Source: Hygrocybe punicea (taxonomy: Eukaryota > Basidiomycota > Agaricomycetes > Agaricales > Hygrophoraceae). From it: a DNA stretch of 64,000 nucleotides. This document shows positions 63,473 to 64,000 of the stretch, one piece after another. The DNA is taken from positions 4,650,001 through 4,714,000 of the forward strand of contig OY744473.1 in the NCBI GenBank assembly GCA_963556145.1, given 5' to 3'. The position numbers and the translations under genes were made by a program. Within the stretch, counting starts at the first letter, position 1. Every line of letters starts with the position of its first letter. Below the pieces are notes generated by a model. It did no database searches and was not told where the DNA came from. It was given only the letters and a program-made list of their open reading frames with translations.

Positions 63473-64000
63473 ACATCCCACTCTCCTCCCTCTCCTGCTC
63501 CCTCTTCCTCTCCCTCTCATTGCTGCCCTTCCCTCCTGCTTTCCCACCTTCCTACTTCTCCCACTCCCTTCTCCCACTCCCACCTTCCCCCACTCCCACT
63601 CCCACCTTCCTCCCACTCCACTCCCACTGTCCTCCCACACCCCTCCTCCCACCTTCCTCCCACACCTCTCCTCCCACCCACACCCACCCACCTGCCTCCT
63701 GCCCTTTACTATTTAATTATGTATTTTAATAATCATTAAATGTATGTGTGTATTTTAAGTAATAGTGAGGTTATATATATTCCAATAGAGAATTGAGCAA
63801 TATTAAATAGAAAAGCACAATATTCCAAATGGGGTAATTTCTGGTTTTGCCATAGATTGTCATTAGGGATAAGTAACTCCTGTAATGGCTGATAGCTGAG
63901 AGTAAAAGTAAGATATTGTGCATTGTCAAAATAATAATTGTGTAATTTTGCTATTCCCTGAGCTTTTAATTATTGCATTCAAATTATATTACATGGTACA

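Larger units (their letters stand above)
60869..64000. repeat. Large inverted repeat, arms at both ends, runs off the right edge
   Basis: 60869-61170 is the reverse complement of 63699-64000 with no length difference (for example TGTACCATGTAATATAATTT at the left and its complement at the window end). Looser symmetry continues inward through the GGGAGTGGGA / TCCCACTCCC tracts to about 61395 and 63470, where each arm meets AGGTATGTACAT. The left arm may extend further out than visible. The 2-kb loop is not symmetric. Confidence 0.9.

Overview
The window looks like transposon-saturated DNA of a filamentous fungus, most likely a basidiomycete (Agaricomycete-like). This rests on short GT-AG introns (37-67 nt) in the recognisable genes, a Tad/jockey-type LINE, a tyrosine-recombinase retrotransposon with split direct repeats, Ty1/copia, hAT-type and Tc1-type elements, and decayed relatives of fungal genes (a Spa2-like polarisome gene and an Sfp1-like zinc-finger gene). 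No rRNA, tRNA, CRISPR array or bacterial operon was seen. All assignments come from reading motifs by eye; no database search was run.

Layout. 1-690 is the end of a hAT-like element next to a possible transporter fragment. 1.4-2.3 kb is a minisatellite. 2.4-16.1 kb holds five multi-exon genes of unknown function (four on the minus strand, one on plus), each carrying one or more in-frame TGA codons. Two of them (5.9-10.4 and 11.1-11.8 kb) are paralogues with a ParB/sulfiredoxin-like G-x-H-R motif. About 22 copies of a short palindrome (consensus GGATYGAG-N4-6-CTYGATCC) lie in the introns and spacers of this block, and a tandem array of a different hairpin fills 12.0-12.9 kb. 16.9-22.3 kb contains the two pseudogenes and about 2.4 kb with nothing recognisable.

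22.8-28.5 kb is a complete tyrosine-recombinase retrotransposon (YR1): A1 - gag - RT/RNase H - recombinase - B1 - A2 - linker - B2. A1/A2 have matching boundaries 159 bp apart and B1/B2 174 bp apart. Next to it sits a divergent pair of small, apparently intact genes (28.5-29.8 kb) sharing a 62-bp promoter; one carries a PD-(D/E)XK-like signature.

30.0-47.2 kb is a nest at least five levels deep. A Tc1-type hairpin element (M1) contains a second TA-flanked element (M2), which holds a decayed second copy of the recombinase element (YR2) joined to a copia element. The copia coding region is split by a hAT-like element (itself carrying a 387-bp foldback hAT element), a Tc1-type hairpin, and another hAT-like element that carries an LTR-like sequence. 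Exact 8-bp or TA target duplications support most of these layers. 47.9-55.1 kb is another hAT-like element split by a 6.6-kb LINE with a 12-bp target duplication. 55.1-64.0 kb is simple repeats, LTR-like and hAT-like debris, a roughly 36-bp minisatellite, and a large inverted repeat running off the right edge.

Across unrelated genes and elements the same damage recurs: CGA-to-TGA and other CpG transitions. This fits cytosine-methylation decay or a mild RIP-like process acting on repeats.
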